From NCBI GenBank assembly GCA_023443925.1, contig JAEZSL010000172.1, positions 1-56,592 on the forward strand: 56,592 bases of DNA, written 5' to 3'. This DNA comes from Bacillota bacterium (lineage in GTDB: Bacteria > Bacillota_A > Clostridia > Lachnospirales > Lachnospiraceae). Each line of letters begins with the position of its first letter. The stretch's first letter is position 1. Of the stretch, positions 27,996-36,515 are shown piece after piece. A model generated the notes under the pieces. The model made no database searches. It saw only the letters and a list, made by a program, of their open reading frames with translations, and was not told the origin of the DNA. The position numbers and the translations under genes are program-made.

Positions 27996-28081
27996 AAAAA
28001 GGGTGGGAAGCTCGCAAACAACGAGCTTCCCACCCCAGAAGCCTTAAACTCTTGAAATCGAATGTAACATTCGTTCAACCG
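27996..28081 (-). promoter_or_regulatory. Leader element B: candidate riboswitch/attenuator before the AtpI-like gene
   Basis: The minus-strand RNA shows CGGUUG (28076-28081), hairpin CGAAUG-UUA-CAUUCG (28059-28073), then UUCAAGAGUUUAAGGCUU and GGGGUGG. The terminator has a perfect 14-bp stem (28001-28014 with 28022-28035) and UUUUU. Block order and sequence match leader A, although the hairpin bases differ by compensation. It stands 70 nt before the AtpI-like start codon. Confidence 0.7.
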
Positions 28082-28222
28082 TAAAAGTACATATTTATAT
28101 ATTAAATAATAGCACAAACTTCTTTATTTAGCAAGATAAATTACAAGGCAATTTCTATGATACCGCTAATAACTGCAGTTATGACTGCTTCGATCAGAAA
28201 TTCAAACAGTACAATGCCGGTA

Positions 28223-29119
28223 TCAAAGGTTTATGCATAGACCCGCTATTAATGCATAAATTACCACATATAATAAATACATTATAAACTGGCGAATACC
28301 CAGTACAATTTTAACAGCACCCAAATTTGTGATTTTAGTAGCCGGTCCGGTAATCATAAAGGCTGCTGCGGACCCCATGCTCATACCATCATAAAGCCAC
28401 TGTTGTAAAAGAGGTATGGTTCCGCCCCCGCACATGTAAAGGGGAACGCCAATGGTGGCTGCCATCAGCACACCAAATCCCTCATTGCTTCCAAACAGTT
28501 TAGCAAAAGCTTCTGTTGGTACGTATCTTTGAAACATTGCGGATAATACAATTCCTAAAAGTAAGTACAACCCGGTAGCTTTCACATTCCGGCCGAAATT
28601 TTTAAGTAAACGCAGTAAAATATTGGGATCTGTATCACGGCTTTTGGATTCTGTTATGGATGAAAAGTTAAAAAATGAGGTTTTCCTGTAAAATATATGG
28701 ACTAGCAGCCCCGCTATAATACCACACAAAAGACAGGCAGAGAGCCGTACGATCAAAGCCTTTGTTCCTAAAGCAGCACTATAAATAATCAGCTGTGGAT
28801 TAAGTAAAATAGAGGACATCATAAAAGCAGCCAGCCAGTCATCTCTCATCCCCTTAGTTGAAAAGGACGCAGCAATCGGAATCGTTCCATACATGCAAAG
28901 CGGTGAAGCGATACCAAGCAAACATGCCGGTACAATACCTAATACCCCCATTTTTTTATCCTTTAAACGATTAAATAAACCATGTATCCGTTCCTTGCCA
29001 AACACAGATACTACCGATCCTATGACCATACCCAATAACCAGTATTTAAAAATCTGATCCAATTGAATACAAAAATAATACCACAGATAAATAAATTCCC
29101 GATGCAATATTTCAATCAT
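28223..29119 (-). CDS. YraQ-family (DUF318) permease
   Basis: The 298-residue protein has about eight membrane helices in two repeats, each with a conserved loop: GIASPLCMYGTIPIAASF (about 68-85) and GVPLYMCGGGTIPLLQQWL. This is the fingerprint of the YraQ/ArsP-type permease family, some members of which export organoarsenicals or other metal(loid)s. The substrate here is unknown. Its start overlaps the end of the DUF362 gene by 8 bp, so the two are co-transcribed and translationally coupled. Confidence 0.88.
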   Translation of the reverse strand: MIEILHREFIYLWYYFCIQLDQIFKYWLLGMVIGSVVSVFGKERIHGLFNRLKDKKMGVLGIVPACLLGIASPLCMYGTIPIAASFSTKGMRDDWLAAFMMSSILLNPQLIIYSAALGTKALIVRLSACLLCGIIAGLLVHIFYRKTSFFNFSSITESKSRDTDPNILLRLLKNFGRNVKATGLYLLLGIVLSAMFQRYVPTEAFAKLFGSNEGFGVLMAATIGVPLYMCGGGTIPLLQQWLYDGMSMGSAAAFMITGPATKITNLGAVKIVLGIRQFIMYLLYVVIYALIAGLCINL

Positions 29120-30218
29120 CGATACTCACTAATTCATACTTACGGGTGCCAAGTCCGATTTCTTCCGCTCTTTCTAATGTATGAAGTCCATTCTTTTGTT
29201 CAATCCTGTTTACAAGAGTTTCTCTGCCTTCCGCGGCATAAACAAGATCAACACAGGCCTGATCCAATGCTACCGGGTCAGTTGAAGCAAGAATTCCAAT
29301 ATCGTGTATATCCGGCTCAGCCGGGTTCCCATTGCAGTCGCAGTCTATACTAATTCTGTTCATAACATTGATATAGGCAATATTTTTTCCATTTTCCAAA
29401 CTGTCAGATACAGACTTTCCTGCTTCCGCCATTGATTCCAGAAAGTTATCCTGAATCCCTCCAAACATAACTGTGTGGCTCTTTCCTGCAGTATGTATCA
29501 GACATTTTCCTTCTCTTGAGCCAATCCCTATGGAAATATTTTTAATCGCTCCTCCAAAGCCTGCCATCTGATGCCCTTTAAAATGGGAAAGTACAAGAAA
29601 TGAATCATAGTTTGCAAAGTGAGCACCTACAAGATTTTCTTTCAGATGGGTTCCTCCATTTACCGGAAGACTTATTGATCCATCCGCATCCATAATATCC
29701 ACAGCTGCAATATCCGTAAAGCCATGATCCTTTGCAACCTGCATATGCATAGCTGTTTCGCCGCGCGAACCGCCATACGCCGTATTACATTCCACAATGG
29801 TGCCATCCACAGACTGCACCAGGTCTTTAATTAATTCCGGTTTCAGATAGTTACTGGCGGGAGGTTCACCTGTACTAAGTTTTACAGCGACCTTTCCTAC
29901 CGGTTTCCAGCCCATTGATTCATAAACAGCCATTATACCTTCCGGAGTGATATCGGTAGTCATATATACTTTTGCTGTCTCTTTTGGCAATTGCGCTGTC
30001 TCTTCCGAACCAGAGGAATTTGATTGATCCGTATTACTAACTACCGAACCTTCTGCTTCCAAAGTTGCTGCTTCTGTACTCGCTGCTTCTATACTATCTG
30101 TCTCTGTACTTGCTGCTTCTACATCAGCTTCATTACTTTTCTGAGTTTTTTCACATGCTGCGAGAGAAAACGTCAGTATAAGCATCAGAAAAAAAACAAT
30201 AACTCTTTTCAATTTCAC
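29112..30218 (-). CDS. DUF362 lipoprotein
   Basis: A lipoprotein signal peptide ends in the lipobox LAAC (C22). A low-complexity Glu/Ala/Ser/Thr linker (about 30-75, with EAASTE repeated) follows. The mature domain is DUF362: KVAVKLSTGEPP, VECNTAYGGSRGET, HFKGHQMAGFGGAIKNISIGIGSREGK and ASTDPVALDQACVDLVY. Many DUF362 proteins are cytosolic and ferredoxin-associated; an exported, membrane-anchored form without iron-sulfur ligands is less usual. The GTG start is preceded by GGAGAG. It is coupled to the permease gene. Confidence 0.87.
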   Translation of the reverse strand: MKLKRVIVFFLMLILTFSLAACEKTQKSNEADVEAASTETDSIEAASTEAATLEAEGSVVSNTDQSNSSGSEETAQLPKETAKVYMTTDITPEGIMAVYESMGWKPVGKVAVKLSTGEPPASNYLKPELIKDLVQSVDGTIVECNTAYGGSRGETAMHMQVAKDHGFTDIAAVDIMDADGSISLPVNGGTHLKENLVGAHFANYDSFLVLSHFKGHQMAGFGGAIKNISIGIGSREGKCLIHTAGKSHTVMFGGIQDNFLESMAEAGKSVSDSLENGKNIAYINVMNRISIDCDCNGNPAEPDIHDIGILASTDPVALDQACVDLVYAAEGRETLVNRIEQKNGLHTLERAEEIGLGTRKYELVSIDD

Positions 30219-30298
30219 TTCTCACACTCTCCATCCTTTATAATCTATTTAAAGCTAAAGGTTTTGGATATACATCCCAATCCCAAACTCAAACTTAA

Positions 30299-30323
30299 TG
30301 TGAAAATGTGAGGATTCTGTGAG
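30299..30323 (-). promoter_or_regulatory. Direct repeats of an OmpR-type regulator upstream of the DUF362 gene
   Basis: On the minus strand, TCACA occurs three times: 30318-30322, 30307-30311 (11 bp apart) and 30299-30303. The first two are in identical CTCACA context. The 11-bp period is typical of OmpR/PhoB-family sites. The gene immediately upstream encodes an OmpR-type two-component system, the natural candidate. The rest of 30219-30567 is AT-rich with no gene seen. Confidence 0.5.
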
Positions 30324-30567
30324 AAAATAGGTAGATTTATATGAAAATATATTAAAATCTTTATTTTAAAGCGTTAGCGTGCTGTCACAGGATTTGATAT
30401 TAAATTCATACTTTTTATGTCGGCAAAATAAAAATGTTCTCACTACTTCTTACTATCCCGTACATTATTTTGAAAGTTATTCAGCGATAAATTCTATCAG
30501 ATCTATTCTGACAGCATGGAAGCATGCGATTTATTATATCAAGTTTCCTTGGATATCTGTAATTCAA

Positions 30568-32046
30568 TCAGCTTTCAAACAAATTACTCTGACTTGAATA
30601 TTCAAACCAAAAGGTGGTCAGTACTTCTTTACAATCCACACCATAATACATACCATGAGCCTTTAGATATGTGCTGACAATGGAAAGGCCGATACCGGTT
30701 CCTTTTTTACGTCCGCCATGGTGCTGGCTGCGCTGGTATCTTTCCCAGATGATTGTACGATCCTCTTCCGGGATCGGTTCACCCTGATTGACAACAGACA
30801 CACGAATATTGTTATTCACTTTTTCAATCACTACGGAAATATTTCCTCCGTCTGCAGTATGGTTTATCGCATTGTTCAATAGATTACGCATTACCTGACA
30901 GATTTTCATTGCATCTACATGAACGGGAATATCCTTTTGAATGCTCTCCAGCCGGATCGTGATTCCATATTCATTGGCATTTTGCTCGCAATGAGCAACC
31001 TCTGACTCAACAATCTCAAATAGATTATGCCAATCCTTTTTTAGTTTGACATACCCGGCCTGCAGCTGGGAGTAATCCATAATGTCATTAACCATCTCAC
31101 TCATTCTGCCGGCTTCTTGTATTATAAGATTAAGGTTCTCGTTACGCTTTGAATCATTTTTCCAGTTAATATCCCGCACCAGTTCAGCATAGCCTCTGAT
31201 AAGGGCCAGAGGTGAGCGCAGCTCGTGGGATACATTGGCTATCACTTCCTTACGAAGAACATCCACTCGTTGGAGAGCCTGACTAAGCTCATCAACCGAA
31301 TCGGATAACTGCCCCAGCTCATCATTAAGCGAAAGTCCAGGTGATGCGGTTAGTTCGCCCTTTGCAAGTTTATCTACCGTGGACTTTATAATGCGGATTG
31401 GTTTCACAAAATAGCGGGACAACAATGCAGCCAACATAGCGGCAGCCAGTGACAGAGATATGCTTAATGTTACAAGCTGGCTCCGGTTGATACGGAGTAC
31501 CGTATCTAATTGATCCAGGGAATGATACAAAACAATTAATGCACGCCGGTTTTCGTACACAACCGGTATACCAATTTCAAGAGCTAACGGCTCTGAGTCA
31601 TATTGTACAATTTTATGGTACGATTTTCCCTGCATAACCTGCTTATATTCTTGACTCTTCTTAAATTGTCTTAGAAATCCCCATATAGATACCAAAGAAT
31701 ATTGATCCTGCAACCTATACCCTAAACTGTAAAGTGCAATCAACTTTCCGTGAACGTCAATTAGCATCATCTTTCCATTCGTGGACTTGCTAAGAGATGA
31801 CAGCAGCTGATCATGATTGACAATATTTTTTGTTTTCAGTTCTTCTATAATTGGCTGCAAACGGTTTTGTACTTCAGCCACAGTGGAATCCACATAGTTT
31901 CTTTCAAACAGAAAAATCTGCACAACCCACATAAATGCCATGCTAAGGGTCACTAAAAACATCATGATAAGCCATAAGCGCACTATAATTTTGGAGTGGA
32001 AGGGCAGCCTCTTACGAATCTTATTTATATTCAAATTTATACCCAA
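30568..32046 (-). CDS. Sensor histidine kinase of an OmpR-type two-component system
   Basis: Two membrane helices (about residues 22-45 and 185-210) flank an extracytoplasmic sensor region. HAMP (RYFVKPIRIIKSTVDKLAKGE), a dimerisation/phosphoacceptor helix with SHELRSPLALIRGYAEL, and an HATPase_c domain with NNAINHT and GTGIGLSIV follow. The length (492 aa) is normal. The start overlaps the response-regulator gene by 26 bp, which indicates coupling; the exact start (TTG at 32046 or a nearby TTG) is uncertain. The signal is unknown. The DUF362/permease genes downstream are possible targets. Confidence 0.92.
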   Translation of the reverse strand: MGINLNINKIRKRLPFHSKIIVRLWLIMMFLVTLSMAFMWVVQIFLFERNYVDSTVAEVQNRLQPIIEELKTKNIVNHDQLLSSLSKSTNGKMMLIDVHGKLIALYSLGYRLQDQYSLVSIWGFLRQFKKSQEYKQVMQGKSYHKIVQYDSEPLALEIGIPVVYENRRALIVLYHSLDQLDTVLRINRSQLVTLSISLSLAAAMLAALLSRYFVKPIRIIKSTVDKLAKGELTASPGLSLNDELGQLSDSVDELSQALQRVDVLRKEVIANVSHELRSPLALIRGYAELVRDINWKNDSKRNENLNLIIQEAGRMSEMVNDIMDYSQLQAGYVKLKKDWHNLFEIVESEVAHCEQNANEYGITIRLESIQKDIPVHVDAMKICQVMRNLLNNAINHTADGGNISVVIEKVNNNIRVSVVNQGEPIPEEDRTIIWERYQRSQHHGGRKKGTGIGLSIVSTYLKAHGMYYGVDCKEVLTTFWFEYSSQSNLFES

Positions 32047-32686
32047 CCCCCCATGTAGTTTGAATTACTTTCCTGTACTCCCCCAGATGCTCCCGAAGTG
32101 ATTTAATATGGGTATCTACCGTACGTACATCACCATAATAGTCATATCCCCAGACCTTATTCAAAAGTTGTTCCCGCCTGAGAACAAGTCTTTCATTCTG
32201 TGCAAGATACAATAAAAGATCAAACTCTTTAGGTGGCAGGTTAAGTGCCTTTTCCCCTACGGTTACAGTTCTCGAACCAGGCGAGACACAAAACTCACCA
32301 AAAGTAAGCTTATCACATGATTTTTTTCCGCTGCGCTTAAGTACAGCGCCGACACGGGCCATGAGCTCCTTGGGACTAAATGGCTTTGATACATAATCGT
32401 CTGCCCCAAGATTAAAGCCCAATAGCTTGTCATACTCCTCGCAGCGGGAAGTCAGCATAATAACCGGCACCTGGCTTTCCTTACGTATTTCTCCCAGAGT
32501 TACAAAACCATCCAGTTCCGGCATCATGACATCCAGCACTACAATGTCAAACTGTGTGCTATTTACTTTCTCAATAGCTTCCTGACCGTTTTGAGCTTCC
32601 TCGCACTGGTATCCATCCAATTCTGCATACGTCAACACTAGCTTACGAAGATGTAAATCATCATCAACAATTAGTATTTTTGACAT
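32021..32686 (-). CDS. OmpR-family response regulator
   Basis: The 221-residue protein has a receiver domain (ILIVDDDLHLRKL, phosphoacceptor in VVLDVMMPELDG near residue 52, TSR switch, KPFSPKEL) and an OmpR/PhoB winged helix (NLPPKEFDLLLYLAQN, RTVDTHIKSLREHLG, VGYKFEYK). It pairs with the overlapping histidine kinase. Its promoter lies in the gene-free 32687-33155 region. Confidence 0.94.
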   Translation of the reverse strand: MSKILIVDDDLHLRKLVLTYAELDGYQCEEAQNGQEAIEKVNSTQFDIVVLDVMMPELDGFVTLGEIRKESQVPVIMLTSRCEEYDKLLGFNLGADDYVSKPFSPKELMARVGAVLKRSGKKSCDKLTFGEFCVSPGSRTVTVGEKALNLPPKEFDLLLYLAQNERLVLRREQLLNKVWGYDYYGDVRTVDTHIKSLREHLGEYRKVIQTTWGVGYKFEYK

Positions 32687-33155
32687 TATGATCCTTCTTT
32701 CTTTGAAAATATATATTATTTTTTCAGGAATTAGATTTCAATTTGGCTGACAACGGGAGAATACCGTAATATGTACTCAAGCCCCCGGGAACTCGAATGT
32801 CTTTGCCTTACATACCGCATCCGGAATGTACAGGGGATACCAAAATTTTCTCGGGTATCGGTTCAGCTATCGGCCACAACAACCTATGTATCATTAACAG
32901 CATTCATTGTCCTAAAACAACTGTTATGATTTATACCATATACGTAACTTACCCTTTTAAAATCATCTCGCGATACAATAATGGTATAAGTGATACATGT
33001 ACTATCTTTGATATGATAGTACAATAATTTTGTAATAAATTCAACCAATATTCAGTTAAACTGCATAATAAAAAGCATAGAAAAAGAGAATCTGCCGACA
33101 TCTTTCCTCTACGCTTTAAATTATAATAACTTACGGTTAAAAGTTTATTTACCTG
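32687..33155. other. Gene-free region between the two-component system and the sugar operon
   Basis: This 469-bp stretch holds the promoter region of the response-regulator gene and the terminator of the sugar operon (33072-33118). A perfect 8-bp palindromic stem, GTACTATC/GATAGTAC, lies at 32999-33022. A G+C-richer patch at 32780-32890 stands out in base composition, but I find no recognisable protein on either strand. Confidence 0.45.
33072..33118 (-). terminator. Terminator of the sugar operon
   Basis: AAAGC-A-TAG (from 33072) pairs with CTA-C-GCTTT (to 33118), with an inner arm AAAGA/TCTTT. On the minus strand it is followed by a U-rich run. It lies about 40 bp after the last gene of the operon. 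Confidence 0.65.
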
Positions 33156-34520
33156 TTAGGTCAATGCAAGCTTTAATGTTCTATACGCCAGTTCAGAGAT
33201 ATCGACAAGTTCATTACCATCTATTCCGGATTTCAGTTTATTACCCAGTGGTTTTATCCATTTGTCAGGAAGTGCATCCGCTCCAAGAACCATTCCCATG
33301 ATTGAACCAACCGTTGCACCATTACAGTCCGTATCAAATCCAGCCATAACAGCTATACCGATGGACTTTCCAAAATCAAGTTCCCCATATAATAAGCCAA
33401 TACATACTATCATGGCATTTGGTATGGTATGGCACCAATCATGTGCATTTTTTTCATCATATATTTGATGTACCTTATCAATAGCATCTTTCCAGGTTAC
33501 TCCTGTTCTGCTCCAGTCAAGTACCCTGTGGATGCTTTCGTATAATCTTGATTTTTCCGGTATCATAGATAAACCAGTATCTATAATATTCTTAATGTCA
33601 TCCGTTACGGCAGCAGCTGATATCATTGCAGCTACAAACATTTCACCATATATTCCGTTTTTTGTATGAGATATGGATGCGTCCCTAAATGCCATAAACG
33701 AGCTCAGTTCCGGATTACCGGGAGCTATGTATCCAAAAAAATCTGCACGTATCTGCGCGCCAATCCACTCCCTGTAGGGATTTCTATAACTTGCCGAATC
33801 AGGAGGAATAATCATATTCACTACATTACGATAGGCTACCCTTTCAGCCGTACATAAATGCAGTATCGGAAGGCTGTCGAGCCAGCATTCCGCTACATTT
33901 TCCGGTATAAAATCAATCCCATATTTCTCAACTATTTTTAAACCCATAATGGTGTAATTAATATCATCATCTTCGGGCATATATTCTACGTTATTAATCC
34001 ATCCCTTCATTTTATTTCCATAAACACCGGGATAATCTGATACATCACATTTCCTTTTTATATTATCCGGAACGATGGAAGACATATAATTATCAATGGG
34101 ATAATTATCAGTACCTTTAAGCAGCACTTCAATCCTTGCACGGTGCCATCCTTCAACCGGCTGTCCAAGCAGACATCCCGCACATCTTCCAAGCCAGGCA
34201 CCATATATTTTATCATACGATTTAGCGCTGCTCACATTGACCTTATCCATTACAACAGGTAATTTGCTTTTCGGCTTACCGGCAGCTATACCTGATAAAT
34301 CAGAGGGCTCATTGTAGGCATACCCCTCTTCGGCCCGCAAACCTGCCATTTCATCGAGAATGCCTCCTGCCAAAGCTTCCTTTTTAGCACCAGCCTTCAT
34401 TAATTTTATCTCTTTTACCTTTTCTTCAAATTCTTTAATATTTTTCCCTTCATCTTTTGATTCCATCAATTCGATATCAATTAAATCAGAATACTTTAAC
34501 CATGCTAAATCCGCCAGCAT
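33156..34520 (-). CDS. ADP-ribosylglycohydrolase-family protein
   Basis: The core, from about residue 105, matches the ADP-ribosylglycohydrolase/DraG fold: IYGAWLGRCAGCLLGQPVEGW, PEDDDINYT (metal-binding acidic motif) and a C-terminal GFDTDCNGATVGSIMG (second acidic motif). About 100 N-terminal residues are extra and charged. In sugar operons such proteins are thought to act as N- or O-glycoside hydrolases rather than on ADP-ribosylated proteins; that is inference here. It is the last of nine genes in the operon. Confidence 0.88.
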   Translation of the reverse strand: MLADLAWLKYSDLIDIELMESKDEGKNIKEFEEKVKEIKLMKAGAKKEALAGGILDEMAGLRAEEGYAYNEPSDLSGIAAGKPKSKLPVVMDKVNVSSAKSYDKIYGAWLGRCAGCLLGQPVEGWHRARIEVLLKGTDNYPIDNYMSSIVPDNIKRKCDVSDYPGVYGNKMKGWINNVEYMPEDDDINYTIMGLKIVEKYGIDFIPENVAECWLDSLPILHLCTAERVAYRNVVNMIIPPDSASYRNPYREWIGAQIRADFFGYIAPGNPELSSFMAFRDASISHTKNGIYGEMFVAAMISAAAVTDDIKNIIDTGLSMIPEKSRLYESIHRVLDWSRTGVTWKDAIDKVHQIYDEKNAHDWCHTIPNAMIVCIGLLYGELDFGKSIGIAVMAGFDTDCNGATVGSIMGMVLGADALPDKWIKPLGNKLKSGIDGNELVDISELAYRTLKLALT

Positions 34521-34552
34521 ATTAAACCCTCCATCATAAAATTATCAGTTTC

Positions 34553-35308
34553 TTACACCAACAGGTAATAGGGGTCATGTGTTAGTAAGTCTATAGTAAA
34601 TTCAAACATATCATGGGCATTTATCAACCTGATCAGTGAATTCCCTGCCATATATTTTTTCATAATACCTTTATACTCAAATAATTCATCCAGTTTATTA
34701 AAATCGGTTACAGGCTTTTCCCAATTATGCAACCGGTTAGTAACAGTAATCTTTTTCCCTTCATAGCCTGTAATGCTGATTTCCAGTACATCCTTTTGCA
34801 GGTGATAAGGGACACCTGCTATTTCTTCACAAGAATGTATGGAGGTGTTGCTCTCCTGATCAACACCCGCCAGCATGATATAACCCTTTACTGCTGCATT
34901 TTTGTAATACGGGCTATTATCATCACAAGGCGACTTGGAGTATTCATGTCCGGAGGTCATATATTCCTTTCTTGCGCCAATGGCTGCAGCGGAATGAGTC
35001 GGATGAAGGGAACGCCTGGCATCCTCACTATTTCTTACCGTTTCCGGAAGAATACCGGTCCAGCATTTCGATTTTAATACATCAAACACGGGCGGGCAGG
35101 CTGCCGAATCTTCTCTTCTGCCGGTCAGAGTAGGTACGATCAAGGTTCCCTCTTTGCCAACCGTATCAATTAACGACCTGACCACCGTGTTAACTCCACC
35201 TTCTACATAACCAAAGCTCTTCAACGAACTATGGATTAGAACCGAATCCCCATACTTTAAACCGGTTTCTTTGAATTTTTCCGTAAGTTCACTGCAATTT
35301 ATACTCAA
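34553..35308 (-). CDS. AAC(3)-family N-acetyltransferase
   Basis: The protein (251 aa from the chosen start) has the antibiotic N-acetyltransferase fold: VLIHSSLKSFGYVEGGVNTVV, GTLIVPTLTG, RRSLHPTHSAAAIG and GYIMLAGVDQESNTSIHSCEE. The family transfers acetyl from acetyl-CoA to the 3-amino group of aminoglycosides, but many chromosomal members have unknown substrates. Its place inside a sugar operon suggests an amino-sugar substrate. I prefer the TTG at 35308, 5 nt after GGGTGG, to the GTG at 35317, which abuts the SD. Confidence 0.88.
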   Translation of the reverse strand: MSINCSELTEKFKETGLKYGDSVLIHSSLKSFGYVEGGVNTVVRSLIDTVGKEGTLIVPTLTGRREDSAACPPVFDVLKSKCWTGILPETVRNSEDARRSLHPTHSAAAIGARKEYMTSGHEYSKSPCDDNSPYYKNAAVKGYIMLAGVDQESNTSIHSCEEIAGVPYHLQKDVLEISITGYEGKKITVTNRLHNWEKPVTDFNKLDELFEYKGIMKKYMAGNSLIRLINAHDMFEFTIDLLTHDPYYLLV

Positions 35309-35450
35309 GCTAACCACCCTTTCTTTGATATAGATTCATAGTTTATTTAATGCTTATAGATATGGTACCTTATTTATTAAAGCTTGGCAATGCTGCTTAC
35401 TCTATATGAAAGCTTCTCCTAAAGAACTATTCAGATTTCGATCTGTTTAC

Positions 35451-36401
35451 TCAATATTTTCCATATTTTATACAATAATAAACCGCACCGACCATCCCGG
35501 CATCATTACCCAGTTTTGCGGCATCAAGCTTTAATATTTTAGCATATGCCGGCATAACCCGGCTTAAAACTTTAGTTCGCAGCGGATCTATAAAAAATTC
35601 TTTTTGTGCACTGACTCCTCCCCCCACCAAAACGACCTGTGGGTCAAACATATGTATTATGCCCACAAGGCCATCTGCCACATAACCAATCCATTCGTCC
35701 AAAAGCTTATCCAGATAATGATCTTGACCCGCAGCCTCAAATATGGTGCGCCCGTTAATACTTAAGCCATCGAACAGCTTACTTTTAAGTTTACCCGACT
35801 TCTGCGCCTGCAAAACCTTCCTTGCCAATGCGGTTGTTGATGCATATTGTTCATAACAGCCTCTATTCCCGCAGCTGCACAATTTTCCGTTATTACGGAT
35901 TGTAAAATGCCCCAATTCACCGGCACCGCCGCCTGCTCCGCATAGAATTTCCGAATTTGTTATGATACCGCCGCCAACGCCGGTGCCAATGGTTATCACT
36001 ACGGCATCTGAAACCCCTTTGGCACCACCAATCCATTGTTCGGCTAAGGCAGCACAGTTTGCATCGTTCATGACCGTTACCGGCACGGAATAAATCTCGT
36101 TAATACGCTCTTTTATACAGCAGCCTTCCCAGTTTTTGATATGCCCGGCTGTTCCAACAACCTTCCCTTTCTTCACATCAATCTGCCCGGTGGCTGATAC
36201 ACCTATACCACTTATGTGACTGACGTTCAGACTATTTTCGTTTAAAAACTGAGTCAATTTAGTTATAACAGTATCCATAATCGGGGTATCATAACCATCA
36301 AAAGCTACATCATACGCGGATGCTTTACTCACCGTTCCATATTCATCCACAATACCTATTTTCGCCTGAGTCCCTCCAATATCCACTCCAATATAGTTCA
36401 T
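35451..36401 (-). CDS. ROK-family sugar kinase (glucokinase/ManNAc kinase-like)
   Basis: The 316-residue protein starts with the phosphate-binding loop GVDIGGTQAKIG and has VMNDANCAALAEQW (catalytic aspartate), IGTGVGGGII, GELGHF and the ROK zinc motif CSCGNRGCYEQYAS. It phosphorylates a hexose or N-acetylhexosamine in the cytoplasm. Next to NanE, an N-acetylmannosamine kinase role is most likely, but glucokinase cannot be excluded. AGGGGG lies 7 nt before the ATG. Two hairpins and a short ORF lie in the 114-bp gap to nanE. Confidence 0.88.
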   Translation of the reverse strand: MNYIGVDIGGTQAKIGIVDEYGTVSKASAYDVAFDGYDTPIMDTVITKLTQFLNENSLNVSHISGIGVSATGQIDVKKGKVVGTAGHIKNWEGCCIKERINEIYSVPVTVMNDANCAALAEQWIGGAKGVSDAVVITIGTGVGGGIITNSEILCGAGGGAGELGHFTIRNNGKLCSCGNRGCYEQYASTTALARKVLQAQKSGKLKSKLFDGLSINGRTIFEAAGQDHYLDKLLDEWIGYVADGLVGIIHMFDPQVVLVGGGVSAQKEFFIDPLRTKVLSRVMPAYAKILKLDAAKLGNDAGMVGAVYYCIKYGKY

Positions 36402-36416
36402 ATTATGCCCCCTGCA

Positions 36417-36478
36417 TATCGCAGGCTTGCTGCGATACTGCTTTAATGATTAGTTTGAAAGTGTTTTTCTTTCAAACT
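36417..36478 (-). other. Two perfect hairpins and a short ORF between nanE and the ROK kinase gene
   Basis: TATCGCAG-GCTTG-CTGCGATA (36417-36437) and AGTTTGAAAG-N7-CTTTCAAACT (36452-36478) are perfect stems. On the minus strand GGAGGTAAAAG precedes a TTG that would encode LKEKHFQTNH-stop, overlapping the second stem. TGAAAGT also occurs in the operator at 44298-44313. They may be RNA processing or attenuation stems, or a second RpiR site. Confidence 0.5.
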
Positions 36479-36515
36479 TTTACCTCCAGGATGGTGCTTA
36501 ACACCATAGATATAC

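Noticed and set aside
28124..28222. Open 29-codon hydrophobic stretch (minus strand) after the permease stop
   Set aside because: No start codon or ribosome binding site in frame; overlaps another short frame; likely chance.
32797..33027. 76-codon plus-strand ORF in the 32.7-33.2 kb gap
   Set aside because: No RBS at a proper distance, no recognisable motif, and it runs through a palindrome and AT-rich DNA.
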